Shown: positions 35,070-46,951 of the stretch, piece by piece | Layout: the number at the start of each line of letters is the position of its first letter | Position numbering within the stretch: position 1 is the first letter of the stretch | Source: Protea cynaroides | Lineage: Eukaryota > Streptophyta > Magnoliopsida > Proteales > Proteaceae | Direction of reading: 5' to 3' | Assembly: GCA_028583415.1 (NCBI GenBank) | Contig: CM053267.1 | Location: 48,029,390-48,093,389 of the forward strand | DNA length: 64,000 nucleotides | Position numbers and translations under genes: made by a program | Notes under the pieces: model-generated | What the model was told of the DNA's origin: nothing | Database searches by the model: none | The model's input: only the letters and a program-made list of their open reading frames with translations

Positions 35070-35689
35070 CAATCGGCCTAAAAGGCTCATAATGCCTTTA
35101 CTTTTGGCACCCCCAATCCTCATCCTTCTAAAGGAATCAATGTCAAAGCTTCTTGACATTGTCTCTAATCCCTACGCCCCAAAAGGAATCAGTGTCGAGA
35201 AGCAAGACCCATGATGATCAGACTGGAAAGAAATAGAGTGGTGAGGTCACGAGTCTATGCAATAATTTACATAGTCAATGATCTCATCCAGATTCCAGCA
35301 TGGAAGTGTTGTCTGTCTATCACTCCCCACCAAGTTTCTAAATCTAGATATCAGACATGGTTTCGATCGTGTTTAAAATCGATCCGGATTGGATTATACA
35401 AATCCAATAAGAAATTGTCATGTGGCCGATATCATATATAATAATATTAAAAAATAGATCAGATCGGGATCGATAAGATCCAAAACGGATACGACTGATA
35501 CCTTGAACCATGCTCCCCACAACATAAATAACACAATCCATTATTATAACCCATCAACCATTAGAAAAACATCAAACGGTGAAAAGACCGATGTGGTCTT
35601 CAAGAAAGAGAAAATAGGGATGTTTACGTAGCAGTGAGAAAGAGGATATATCAAACTAATCGACGATTGAACAAGATGAATCCGACCCA

Positions 35690-36240
35690 TTTCTTGTTAA
35701 GTTTCCATCTCAAAAGTTTGAACTAGTAGGTGGAGGGACTCTCACATATAAGGCATTCAAGATTCTGGACTTTAACAATGTGGGAAGCCACACCTCCCCC
35801 CCACCCCCACCCCCACCCCTCGACCCCCAACCCCAAGTGTTGCTCATCTTTTGGTTGGCAATACACATGACATGTGAGCCCTCTTTTGAGTGACCGTAAG
35901 GAGAAACCTAAAGCTCTGGAACCATATTAAGTTTCTAACTCAAAAGTTCAAACTAATAAGTAAAGGGACTCTTAAGTATATAAGGCACCCAAGGTTCTAG
36001 ACTTAATGTGGGATTATTCCCAATACTCACCCTCATGCGTTGCCCTTCTTTTGGATGACCGTACTCGTGCATATGTGGGTTCTCTTTTGGATGATCGTAA
36101 AGAGGGAACCTGGAACTCTGATACCATGTTAAGTTTCCATCTCAAAAGTTCAAATTAGTAAGTGGAAGTATTCTCACATATATAAGGCACCTAAAATTAT
36201 GGACTTTACCAATGTAGGATTATTCCCAACATCTGCCTTT
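35690..36240. repeat. Three diverged direct copies of a ~200-bp unit
   Basis: The phrase TTAAGTTTCCATCTCAAAAG...GTGGGA... recurs at about 35697, 35928 and 36128. Each copy is followed by CTTTTGGATGACCGTA-like sequence. A poly(C) tract CCCCCCCACCCCCACCCCCA lies in the first copy. Origin unknown. Confidence 0.7.
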
Positions 36241-36840
36241 GGTTTTGTACTTACTGATCCACAATTGATTTCCAATCACATATACCAAGGAGACAAGCCT
36301 TGATCTCAGGCAAAAAGATAATATCAGCCCTCCCCAGGGGTCTTCGAAGGTCTCAATTAATTTCAAAGAGCGTTGTCTTTCCTACTCCATGCCAAGTAAG
36401 GCAAGTGGTTTACCCCTACTTTTTTTTTGCTACTTTTCTTGGAAATTTCTCTCTAATTTTTCACCCTCAAGCTTAGCTCACAAGTTCATAGTGAAAATCA
36501 TCTTTTGTCCGGGGAAATACCAATTTGATCTCATACCAAGTCCAGCCGATTCCTATTAGTTTCAGGAGCAATCGATCCAAATTCAATACTTGATACCTGA
36601 TACCCTTTCCATTGGATCTATACATTGTTTCAATACCAATCAGATTGATTTTGAACATGACCACCAAACCAAAATCCTCACCATTAAACTACCCAACGTA
36701 TCTTCTAACCATTCAAATTTGTGAGATAGTAAGAAAACAATGACCTCGTGACAAAATCAAACATCACAATAAGAGAAGTTACATTTACACTTGTGTTTCC
36801 GTGCGTTCACCATTTCATCCACACGTGACAGGAATCCTTT

Positions 36841-37012
36841 TTACTATAGGAAATGATAATAGAATGGTTCCAAATCTCTACATACTACAACAAAGTTTGC
36901 ATAAACATCTAAACTACAAATTTCTAACCCTTTTCTATTGGAAATGATAGAATGATCCCAGATCTCTATTAAACTACAATTTTGCATGAACAATTAGATT
37001 ACAAAATTTCTA
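36841..37012. repeat. Diverged tandem duplication (~85 bp)
   Basis: GGAAATGATAATAGAATGGT...TTTCTAAC is followed by GGAAATGATAGAATGATCCC...TTTCTAAT with several differences. Confidence 0.6.
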
Positions 37013-37082
37013 ATCTAACGGTTCTCATCAGGACACATATCTCCAATCATTTGACAGTAGTGGTAAATGCCCATTTGATCAA

Positions 37083-37425
37083 ATGATTGGTCCTCGCTTG
37101 GTGAAACATGGCTTGAGAGTCATCTCTTGCACTTGTTTTCAGATGATTGGCCCTTGCTTGACAAAGCATGGTCGGAAGCTGTCTCTCTTGCCCATGTTTC
37201 CATACGGTAGGCCCTCGCTTGACAAAGCATGTTCGGAAACCGTCTCCCTTGCACATGTTTTCGGATGGTTGGCCCCCATTTGGTGAAGCATGTTCGATAG
37301 CCGGCTCTCTCTTGCAGATGTTTTGAGATGATTAGCTCTCGCTTGACAGCATGTTAGGAAATCGTCTCTCTCGCCCGTGTTGCAGAATGATTAGCCTTTG
37401 CTTGGTGAAACATGGGTGGAGAACG
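37083..37425. repeat. Minisatellite, about six ~60-bp units
   Basis: Units with the pattern GATTGGCCCTTGCTTGACAA...CATG...GTCTCTCTTGC...TGTTT begin near 37085, 37145, 37205, 37266, 37329 and 37389. They lie about 570 bases past the 3' end of the minus-strand GRAS gene. Confidence 0.88.
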
Positions 37426-37993
37426 CCCCCAATAGTATCAGTAGTAGTGCAACCTAAAACGGGACCGATGAGGACAAAGAAGGGTGTTGCAAGGGTCCAC
37501 CAAACCCTTTCCCCAATCAGTTGTAATTAAAGAGTCTCCGTGGGACCCTTAATAAAATCAATCAACGGTCAATAGCATCCAGTATTTTCTTCTCGTCTTA
37601 TCCTCGTTAAAATCTAATGGTCAGATCTGGTGCCACATTTACACTGTAGAAAGCGTAAAGGTCAGACAAGCTGACAGTGAGAATATTCCACTTGTTATCA
37701 ATCCATCAATCAATCAAAATTGCAAAATTTTCAGCTCTGTCCAGCATCATCTCCACCGCCCAATCTAAATTCCTGATAGGTGGGGTCCGCATGCAGGACA
37801 GATCCCATCCCACCAACCCCATGATCCTGATGGTACGATAGGAAGATATATGGCCCACCAATAGAAACGGAAATTTTGATCCTTTTTCCCATTTATCACC
37901 AAAGTGGGACCCACAATGTGCTACACGTTTCAAGATTAATCCACTCCTCCTCATCCACAAATCAAATTCTACCACTTCAAGTTTGATCACCGT

Positions 37994-39328
37994 TCAAACT
38001 TGATCAGACGGCTCCCAGGCAGAAGCAGTGAGCAAAGGTAGATCTTTCCATCCTAACTTCAAACACCCACTCTCCTCCACTAAAGTGTATCCCTTCCAAG
38101 GGAACATACCGAGTAACATACTCGCCTGAGCAGCTGGGTTCCCACTGAGTGAAACCGGTTGAAACCCGCTTCGACTCATCTCGTCTCCCCATCTCTTCAC
38201 CCTCACCTCACCCGTCCTCTTCGGTCCACCAACCGCCAAAATATTCCGGATCTCACACCCGAACCACTCCTGCTCCACCTGGTTCCGATCCGAGTTATCA
38301 CAACTCAACCCATCACCCAGCGCGTCAAACAACGCCGAGTAGTAATGCAGAGCCTCCACAAATCTCCCCAAGAAGTTCCCTCCATGACTCAGATCTTGCT
38401 CAACGATGGTAATCAATTTTGGGTTCAACATCTTGAACAGCCTCAGCAACCCAAGATCCGACCCGGTTACATCGTACAGGCAATGCTGCAGCCAATGTAC
38501 AATCGTCGCTTCGTCTTGCCTCGGAGCGAGTTGACTCAAATCGGTAAAGTTTCCAATCTTGCCTTCCAATGGTTGGAACTCGAACGGTAACCCTAACAAG
38601 TTAGCAAAATCGGCGAGTCGTCGACCGGTAGCTTCGAGAAGCTCGATCGATGATCCAACACCGGTGATTCGCATCGAACTGATCTTCCTTGATCTGGAAG
38701 CGAGGATGTGGAACAATCCAGGCCATTGAAGGCCCTGCATTATATCCAGATCGATAACGTGGACACGATCTTCAGATTCTAGGGCTTGGAAGATAGCTTG
38801 ATTCGCAGTAAAATGAGAGAATTTGATCAAAGGACTGATCGAATTGTAAGATTGAAGTGCACTGCAGATCCTCTGGTTTTGAGCTAAGGTAAGAGTTCTG
38901 TCATTGAGTGGAGTATACGTACCGAGACACGAGCTTATGATCCTAGCTTGCAGAGCTTGAGCGAAATACGCCGCGACTCGTTCAGGTGATGAACCGAAAG
39001 GAGATGAGAGTTCTGAGATCTCTGGTAGAAGTTCAGTGGCTTCATCAAGGTTATCCATGGCTATAGCTTCAGCAGACTGTAGAAGGAGTCTTAAAAGGTG
39101 GAGACCATTAGATTCACCTCCGCCGACTACGATTTCTTCCTCTGGCTTCTCTCCGGCTAGCTTTTTTCCTGAATTGCGCCTTTTCCTACCTTGATCATCT
39201 TCGTCTTTACCAGAGGATGATTCACCAACACGGGAGTCTCGATCCATACGTTTGGTTCTCATTGTGGAATCGGAAACAGAGCTTTGATTCTCATTAATGG
39301 AGGAATGAGGAAGTAAACTCTGTAGCAT
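37994..39328 (-). CDS. SCL23: GRAS transcription regulator, SCARECROW-LIKE 23 type
   Basis: A single open frame of 444 codons, complete, without introns. GRAS proteins act in the nucleus; SCL23 is the closest relative of SCARECROW and works with SHORT-ROOT in endodermis and bundle-sheath specification in Arabidopsis (family knowledge). The sequence shows a basic stretch GRKRRNSGKK (47-56), leucine-rich region I from LHLLRLLLQSAEAIA (76-90), the VHIID core as VHVIDLDIMQGLQWP (189-203), the block GRFVEALHYYSALFDALGDG, and the SAW end LLTASAW (432-438). The long Gln/Pro-rich N terminus of SCR itself is absent, which supports SCL23. An alternative start at MRTKRMDRD (residue 23) would resemble shorter homologues. 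No frameshift or missing motif seen. Confidence 0.93.
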   Translation of the reverse strand: MLQSLLPHSSINENQSSVSDSTMRTKRMDRDSRVGESSSGKDEDDQGRKRRNSGKKLAGEKPEEEIVVGGGESNGLHLLRLLLQSAEAIAMDNLDEATELLPEISELSSPFGSSPERVAAYFAQALQARIISSCLGTYTPLNDRTLTLAQNQRICSALQSYNSISPLIKFSHFTANQAIFQALESEDRVHVIDLDIMQGLQWPGLFHILASRSRKISSMRITGVGSSIELLEATGRRLADFANLLGLPFEFQPLEGKIGNFTDLSQLAPRQDEATIVHWLQHCLYDVTGSDLGLLRLFKMLNPKLITIVEQDLSHGGNFLGRFVEALHYYSALFDALGDGLSCDNSDRNQVEQEWFGCEIRNILAVGGPKRTGEVRVKRWGDEMSRSGFQPVSLSGNPAAQASMLLGMFPWKGYTLVEESGCLKLGWKDLPLLTASAWEPSDQV

Positions 39329-39969
39329 GATCGAAGAGAGAGAAAGAGAGAGAAAAGATTAATGGCGGAGAAATGTCTTTTTGGAGTTTGGAACGCTTTT
39401 GAAGAAAATCCACACCAAATTTGATGAGAAGACAAAAAGTGTTGCAGAGAGAGTTGCAGAAGAGAGAGAAATGATTTCCGCTTGGTTGTTATTGCCGTTA
39501 AACTCTCCGTTAATTCGCCGTCAAGTTTCATCGTTTGGTGACCGTCCGTTGTTAAGGCCTTATCATCTAATAATTTAAAAGCTAGCTTCGTCATTGTTGA
39601 TTCCTATTGGCGGTTGTCTTGGAAGAATCGTTGGCCGATTTGTCTTATTATGTTCATTATTATTTAATTATATAAAATTCGTACCCAAAAAAAAATTAAA
39701 TTATATAAAATTATAAATAGACATTCCTTATTTAAAAAATAAAAATTTTTTGAGAAATTTACTCTGATATCCCTTGACAGTTAACTATCTTTTCTTGACA
39801 AAAATTACATGAACTATTCTTAAAATAATGTTTGATAATAATATAATTCACATCGGGTATTAAAAACTAATGAATTTTTTATAATACAATACTGTCCCTA
39901 CTAAATGTAAAATTGCATAAATATATCATTGTTTATCTTCGGTCCTGAGATAGACGATAATATATTTAT

Positions 39970-41695
39970 GGGAAAATTTTCACCTATCACTCAAAAAGAT
40001 TTTTGCAAATCACTTATTATTCAAGTCTTTTTAAAAAATCATTTATCATCCAAATTTTCCAAACGTTAGCCCATTAACTGACGAAAAATAGTAGAAATTG
40101 TGTGTAGACGTTTCTACCCATTTCTTCTTCCTCTTTGCTTCTTTGTAATATTTTATCAGGAAAAAAAAAAGAAAAAAAGAGAAATCCTAACTCCGGATCA
40201 TAATTTTGGATCGTTTAGTATATGTGATGGTTTTGTTATTGAGTCCTTGAGATTCGAATCGATTTTAAAACTAAGAATTTCTTCTGCCATTGCTCTGGCA
40301 TATTTGAGTACCCTATTTAGGGTTTTGTATCAACGAACTGCGTGGGGGTTCAGAGAATTTCTTCTGCCATAGCTTGTTCACATTAAGCTGGAGAAACGCT
40401 TCGTGCTTCAGTACTTTATAATAAGTTCTAAATTCAAGCGCATAGAGCATTTAGTCTGGTTTCCGAACAATTTATCGTAGCAATGACAATAACAGTCATG
40501 AAAGAGCTAAGTTGCCTGATTTGAACCAATTCTCTCAGCAAAATAAAACCTAGATGGGGAATTGTAAGAAAAAAGCAAAGATAACGATGAACAAAAAGTT
40601 AGGCAGGAAAGGAGAGAAAAACAAAACCCAGATGGAAAATCCATTGCGTGCTTAGTTGCAGAGAAGTAGAAGTTGGAGTTTCTCCAATAATGGCGGACCT
40701 CAAAGAACGCCTCCTTCCGCCGAGGACTGCTTCGTCGATAAACCTCCCTGGAAGACCTTCTTTGTCTGTTAATCCAGGAGAACAATCTTCTCGGCCTTCC
40801 AGCTCTGATCACCCACTTTTTCCAAGGAATGGATTTTTTGGGGTTGAAGAAGCGTGGGCAAGGCCTCAGGTCATGGATTCATGTTGATACTTCTGGGAAT
40901 TCTCAGATCATCGAGGTTGATAAGTTCACCATGATGAGCCGTTGCGATTTCCCTGCATGTGACCTCAGACTGCTCAACCCACTCTTTGTATATTCATCTA
41001 CAATTTTTGACAGAGAGAAGGTGATTGCCATTAATTTAGAGCAAATTCAATGTATAATCACGGCTGATGAGGTTTTGCTTTTGAATTCACTTGACGATAA
41101 ATGTATTTTTGTCATTCATGTATTTGTAAGATATTTTATAGGCTAAATTAATTATAAAGTTAGTCGATTCAGTGGGAGTCTAGTTACAGGTAGACCGATT
41201 TAAGTATTATTAGAGATAGACCAACCTAGTCCACTGCGGGACTGGTTCAGGGTTGGGGGTGGTATTATAAATACCAATAGTTAGAGTCCCCACAGTCACG
41301 GTGTTATTTTCTTCTTCTGTTCTCATACTCAGAGAGAAGATCAAAGGATCCTGACAAGCCGTGAAAAACTATGATCTAAATATTCTAAGCATTCAAAGCA
41401 AAGAAAACGGTCGAAAATCAATCTACAGTAAGATATGTGTCTTATTATCTCTTTTTAATTCCCATGATATTCTAGAAGTCTATGTGATATGTTTGTTAGG
41501 GTTCATTGGGAAAAACCCAAAGAGGATCTAAAAATTCTTACAGTATTTTATAACGGTTGCATCAACAACTAATGACTCTGTTTTGAATCTTTTTGATAAA
41601 CGTTTGTGTAATTTGAGTGGTAGGAGATTTTTTTAAAAAACGTGGGTGGTAGGTGATTTGTCGAAATCTTTTTGGGTGGTAGGTGAAATTTTTTC
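39970..41695. mobile_element. Pack-MULE carrying an MRS2 fragment (1726 bp)
   Basis: Flanked by a perfect 9-bp duplication TATATTTAT (39961-39969, 41696-41704). Terminal inverted repeats of about 90 bases begin GGGAAAATTTTCACC on the left and, reverse-complemented, GAAAAAATTTCACCT on the right; both contain CACTCAAAAAGATTT-like blocks. There is no transposase. The interior holds a decayed host gene exon (40690-41095) and unassigned sequence, the hallmark of a Pack-MULE. Confidence 0.88.
40690..41095 (+). pseudogene. Captured MRS2/MGT magnesium-transporter exon, broken
   Basis: MADLKERLLPPRTASSINLP opens in one frame; after a +1 shift near 40829 it continues FLGLKKRGQGLRSWIHVDTS, then EVDKFTMMSRCDFPACDLRL and EQIQCIITADEVLLLNSLD. 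This is the N-terminal region of plant MRS2/MGT CorA-type Mg transporters (MRS2-1 group). The similarity stops at LNSLD. The membrane domain with GMN is absent. Arg-to-Cys and Arg-to-Gln changes suggest decay by CpG mutation. It is non-functional as a transporter; whether it is transcribed is unknown. Confidence 0.88.
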
Positions 41696-41951
41696 TATAT
41701 TTATATAATTTTACACTGGAATTGGAGAACTTGCAAAGATCTTGTTCCAGAGATAGACGATGATATAATTATGTAATTTTACATTGAGTGAGGGCAGTAT
41801 TATTTAAAAAAATATTTTGAATTTTTCTTGTCAGTTTTTAATGTCAGTGTGGACTATACTATTATAAAACATTGTTTCAAAGGTAATCTGTGTAACTTTT
41901 GTCAAGAAAAGGTAGTTTTGTGTATAAATCAATTTTCAAGAAAATGTTTCC

Positions 41952-44900
41952 AAAAAAATAGACAAATGGAAGTTTTTTGTTGAAAATGTACTAATTGATC
42001 TAGAATGTCTATAAATATCTGATCATTGGATCCACATCCTCTCTTCCCAAAGGTTCGGGAGGAGGGATGGCTCAGCTTGTCGACTCGAATGAAGGGTTTG
42101 GATTCACCTGAATCTCAGATATCGACCATCTAACGGGATTACCGCCTCTCCTCCTGAACATCTGAGAAGAGAGGATTTGGATACCTAATCGTCAAAGATG
42201 CTTTTGCCTCATTGATTGAACCCCAATTTCGTTGGAAGGTTTAAAGCCATACTCCTCATACCAAACTGGGCCAGGAAATTGTTTTCTCAGTGGGGTCCAG
42301 TAAAATTGGCCAATTATTGGTGGTCCACCTCATATGACCAATTGGTGAAAAGAAAAACCAAGTTGTGGTGGAACCAGGGATGCCTTATTCCCTGGCAGTT
42401 GGCCAAAATTCCAGCTAAATAGATTTCCTTCCGGTTCATTAGTTCAATCGGCTGACTAGGGTATTGGTCCAATTTTCTTTTTCTTGTTTCGGTTCGACTC
42501 AATTCATTTGCTTTTCACGGGACCTCATCATCATCGGGTATGAGGCCTCTCTGGAGTGTTGGGTCCACTGAATCCCATGGAAGATACATGTACATGAACT
42601 ATTTTTGTTTTATTCGTTTCTATATAAAATGATGAAAAAAAAAATTTATCTTGTAAAATAGGATTTATCTATGTTTGTTTTGAAATTTTTATTATTTTTT
42701 TACTGAAATAAATTTTTTACATAAAATATTTTTTGCAAGAAATAATTACAATGAAACAAACAAGGGATTAGTGATTAAACTTTTTTTTTTTTTTACCTAA
42801 TCATTAAATTTCAAGTTGATGTTTAACTCTCTAACATGGTTTTGGAGCCAATCTAGATGATCAAACCATGAAAGGGTTTAGATTCATTTAACCATAATTT
42901 TCACTTAAATAAAAATAAGATTTTTAATTGCTAACGAAGAATCAATTAGGTGAGACTTTAATTTGAGAACAATGTGATGAGGACCACAAGTAAGTTATAT
43001 AATCTTACCCTATGATTTTTCCAATTTTTGTATTTGAATATTTCTAATTATTTAGTCTAATGTTTTAACAAGAGGAAAAAAAATCCGAATATCACAATCC
43101 ATTTCACTAGTTTGGGAGGCGGATCCTCTCTGGTCGCCCAGTTGCGCCAGTGTTCATCAGATGGCCTAAGATGCTCGACATGTATATCGATGCATCCCAG
43201 CTTATCCGATGGATGACTAATGAATTAGATGACATGATAAAATCTTTACGCCTAGTCAACTACCTAAGGAACTTGGGATTCCTTTTTTCATCGTCTTCCA
43301 CGAATTTCCATAAGCGAACAATTTGGATTTAAAATTGTGGTCCAACCTTGACAAACCATACGACCCTCTACGTCAAAAATGAGCCCAATTCGAAAAGCAA
43401 AATCAAAAAAAAAAAAAAAATACAGATTGAATCCGACTAGTATTATAGGGCCAAAATCAGACTTGGTTTTTGGAGAATGATGAAAAACCAAAACCAGACC
43501 GACCAAGAAGAGTGTCCCAAAGGACCAAAACCTTGTGGATGACGGATGGATAAGAGTCCATTAAAACAATCTTTTACATATAGGAGACCGAAACCAAATC
43601 AGTGCCAATCCAAAACTAGTCCGATAAGAGCATACTAAACCTGTCTTATAATATTATAAAATCAATTTGAAACCGATAACAACCTAATAATGGATGAGAA
43701 AAAAAAAAACCCATTAAGGATCAAAACGAAACTGATTTGATTTTGAATTTATTGATATAAGATTGAAATCTATTCGAACCAGACTAAATCAATCAAACCA
43801 GACTAAATCAATTGTTTGACACCCACACACCCCAACCAGGCTATTGAGGTTGGGCTAACGAGGCATGAATCTAATCTATTCGTTCGAGTCGACAAGAGAG
43901 TGTCGATTCAAACAGTGTCGATTCATCCAATCAGAAACATGACGATCATTCAGTGAATCGTCGTGTCTCCTCCCTGAAGTACTGGGAGGGGACGATTTGA
44001 ATCGTGTTATAATGGCCGGCGAGAGCAGCTGTTACTAAAGCCTTTCTACGGGTGGGGATACTGTGAGTAAAGGTGGATATGACTTTTCAAGGATGCATCA
44101 GTCTCGAAAAAAGACCCTACCCATGACCCCACCCATGAGTATAAACTCAAATGTCCAAAAGTTTTTGCAATCAAGCCTAGCTTTTAAGAGGACATTGTTC
44201 TATTTGTGGGTCCTACCATTTACTATTATCGTCGCTGCATCTTCCACTAATTCACCATTTCACGAGTGCCCACATGCAAGTGCAGCTTTTTGCCACATAC
44301 ACACAGGTACTCATCTCGGATCACATATTCTGGAGAATGGTTCAATTGTATGTATATTCTTTAGTGGGTTCCACACTACATTGATGGTGATAGGATCCTA
44401 TGAAAAGTACATGTACATTTAGGGGATTCAAACTTTATATTTTGTGAGCCGAGAATTTTAATCATAGAATGAAGATCAATCATGATTCAAGGATTCGGAT
44501 CAATGGAATCATAGTTTTGAATTCGAAATCAATGGTTCTTGATCTTGATTTATTTGATTCTCAAATCTCAAACTCCTTTTTTGAATCTGATAGAGTGATC
44601 CAACAGATAAGTCTTTCTTTTAAGGGTGTCAATGTGCCTTTTCGGACCGAATTGATGTCAAACTTTGTAAGGCTTGATCGAAACATGTCCATTAAGAGGT
44701 TTAAGCTGGGTGAGTTACATTGTGCACGTTAACTAACGGGTTAGTCGAGTTTCAGGTTGATATGAGACTAAGCATATCAGGTTGTTATCGGATTGGTTTG
44801 GGTTCAAAACCCCGTAAGATACCCATTAAGGCCATCCATAAGGTTGAAATAGTGAAACAAGGGTTTAATATTTAGTCTAAATTAATTTGGTCTGGGCTAT

Positions 44901-46951
44901 TATTGGATTTGAGCTTTTTGTACCAGTTTTGGGCTAACTCGGATCAGACTGGGACTGGTAGGATATGCCATACTTCAACCAAAATATGTACGGCTACAGT
45001 TCGATCCAGACTGGTTTTGGGTTAATATAGACTGGCTCGATCCCATATCTTCCTTCGTCATCAAAGATGATCTTGGAATAGCAGATAATTCTCTACCAAC
45101 AAAAAAACCGAGGGAGAAAGAGAGAGGAGATTGTAACCAGAAAATCGAAGGGAGAGAGACAAGGAGGGGATTCATACTTGATTTCTGTTTCTGGAACCTA
45201 GAGAGAGGAGATTAAAACCGGGAAAGGAGGAGAGAGAGAGAGAGAGAGATGGATGGATGATGTGTGCATTTTTTTTTTTTTGGTAAAAGATGATGTGTCC
45301 ATTCCAATAGTTGGATAGGAAGAACATAATATAATTTAGTTACATATCAAAATTTCATACTCTAATCAATCAAATACTCTCTTTATATTAGCATAAATCA
45401 CGAGTATATTCATGTATGTGTTCAATATTCTTACCATTATATTCATGTATGTGTTCAATATTCTTACCATTATTATACGTATACGTTTTCACGATCCTGA
45501 ATGAATTAGATTAAAAAAATTGGTAAAAAATAAATAGTCATGTTTATCTTGTGATTTTCCCTCACTTACTTAACCTTATATTATATAATTTTACCAGAAA
45601 ACCAAAAGACCTAAATCACAAAAGAATATACCACTTAATCCTATGATACAAAATATAATTATATATATATATATTGGATTGGGTCAAACTATCTTACACG
45701 TCATAAATTCATAATAATGCTCTTTTCACAAAACAATCGATCGATGCAAAATAAGAGAAAGAGCAACGTGCAAAATAAGAAACTAAGTGACGAATATCTT
45801 AAATAATTGTAAATAAGAAGAGGGTTTCCCACAATGCCAGTTTGAAAAAAATTCTCTACGCTAAATTATTAGGGAGTGAAAATGATGTCATTGATAAAAA
45901 CCCATATGGTTAAAGAGAATAGATAATATCAAAGATGAGAGAAAGTATTGTATCGGACGTATCGGTATTGGCCATGACTAATACAAATACCTAATCAATA
46001 CAATATCTTTTTGTTGAATCGTTGTAAGGATCAATATCAAATTGATACTTGACCAATATAAGATTGATACGGGCAAATACAGGCCAATAGTGGTCGACAT
46101 GTGATAGATACAAGCTGATATTGATCGACAAGTGATCGATACATAACTGATACCAAAAGGTAAATCACATCAGTATATGACCGAATGCCTAATATTTGAT
46201 ATCGATACCGATACCGATACCGATATAACCGGGAGAAAAAAGGGTGGGACGGTTGTGGGAGTGTGGCATCTCATTGGGAGAGAGGTTGCTTGCAAAATTC
46301 CCAAAATTCACAGACGTAAGCGTGAAGTACAAGAGAATGGGTAAGGCGATAAAAGTAAAAACGTAGAAAAGCGCGTCTATCATCTACAGACTAGGGATGG
46401 AAGATTGCGAGTTCACGGATATGATGACATCTCCTCCCTAATATCCAGCTGTTCAACTATCCCGGGTCTTAAGGGTATTGGTATAATAGTGCTACGCTCT
46501 ATGCTGCCAGGATTAAATTCAACTAATTGTGAGAGCCATAGGAGAATCTTTCCAAAGATGAACAAGCTCTCACATTACAGATTCTAATCTGACGTAATTT
46601 TAAACAGGACCACCAGAAGTCCATCTGTTGTTGTTTTACTTTATCTTTCATTTCTGTCAAAACTTTCTTCTCAGTTTCCGTTTTCGCAATTACAAGCTTA
46701 GCTGTTTCTTTCACTTCACGGTTCTCTCCAACAGTTTACAACCCTAAAATTCCTCAAATATTTTCATCATCTGCAAGTTTTGATTCAATTACAGCTTAAG
46801 CTCTCGGAAATTTATTAGATTTTTTCCTTTTTTTTTTTTTGTTGGGAATTGGGATCATAAATTCAACTCTCAGCAGCCCAAGAACTCTTCGGTTTCGATT
46901 CATCCAGTCTTCTGGAGAAATTCAGGGTTTTTTGTGTTGGAGGTTTTCGAT
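41952..46951. other. Gene-free intergenic stretch rich in old repeats
   Basis: Contains diverged foldback sequence at 42025-42195, relatives of the AATCGAACCGA repeat at 43380-43830 and 44620-44960, a (GA)n tract at 45231-45250, and AT-rich DNA. Short open frames here resemble nothing known. The last ~400 bases should contain the LCAT4 promoter and 5' UTR. Confidence 0.5.
46195..46227. repeat. Short CGATAC tandem repeat
   Basis: TATCGATACCGATACCGATA continues into further CGATA units. It is part of a wider region (45950-46230) with many GTATCGGTATTGG-like words also seen at 6250-6430, 10380-10600 and 35330-35520. Confidence 0.7.

Larger units (their letters stand above)
39752..41951. mobile_element. 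Mutator-like MITE split by a Pack-MULE
   Basis: The left arm begins GAGAAATTTACTCTGATATC and the right arm ends GAAAATGTTTCC. Blocks such as AATGTTTGATAATAATATAA pair with the right arm. The family is the same as 14918-15362. The middle is occupied by the inserted element 39970-41695. The outer target duplication is not clear in the A/T-rich flanks. Confidence 0.75.

Noticed and set aside
37047..37286. Small repetitive protein over the minisatellite
   Set aside because: The repeat unit is ~60 bp (divisible by three), which keeps a frame open by chance; no other coding evidence.
37083..37425. CRISPR-like array
   Set aside because: The whole unit is repeated with mutations, there are no unique spacers, and the genome is a plant.
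38004..38590. Open frames overlapping the 3' half of SCL23 in other frames
   Set aside because: The GRAS frame is intact and explains the coding signal; the others are shadows.
39381..39594. Small genes overlapping the 5' leader of SCL23
   Set aside because: No family similarity; the sequence lies in the presumed 5' UTR/promoter of SCL23.
40690..41095. A functional MRS2/MGT gene
   Set aside because: Frameshift, loss of conserved Arg residues, only the first exon present, and it lies inside a transposon.
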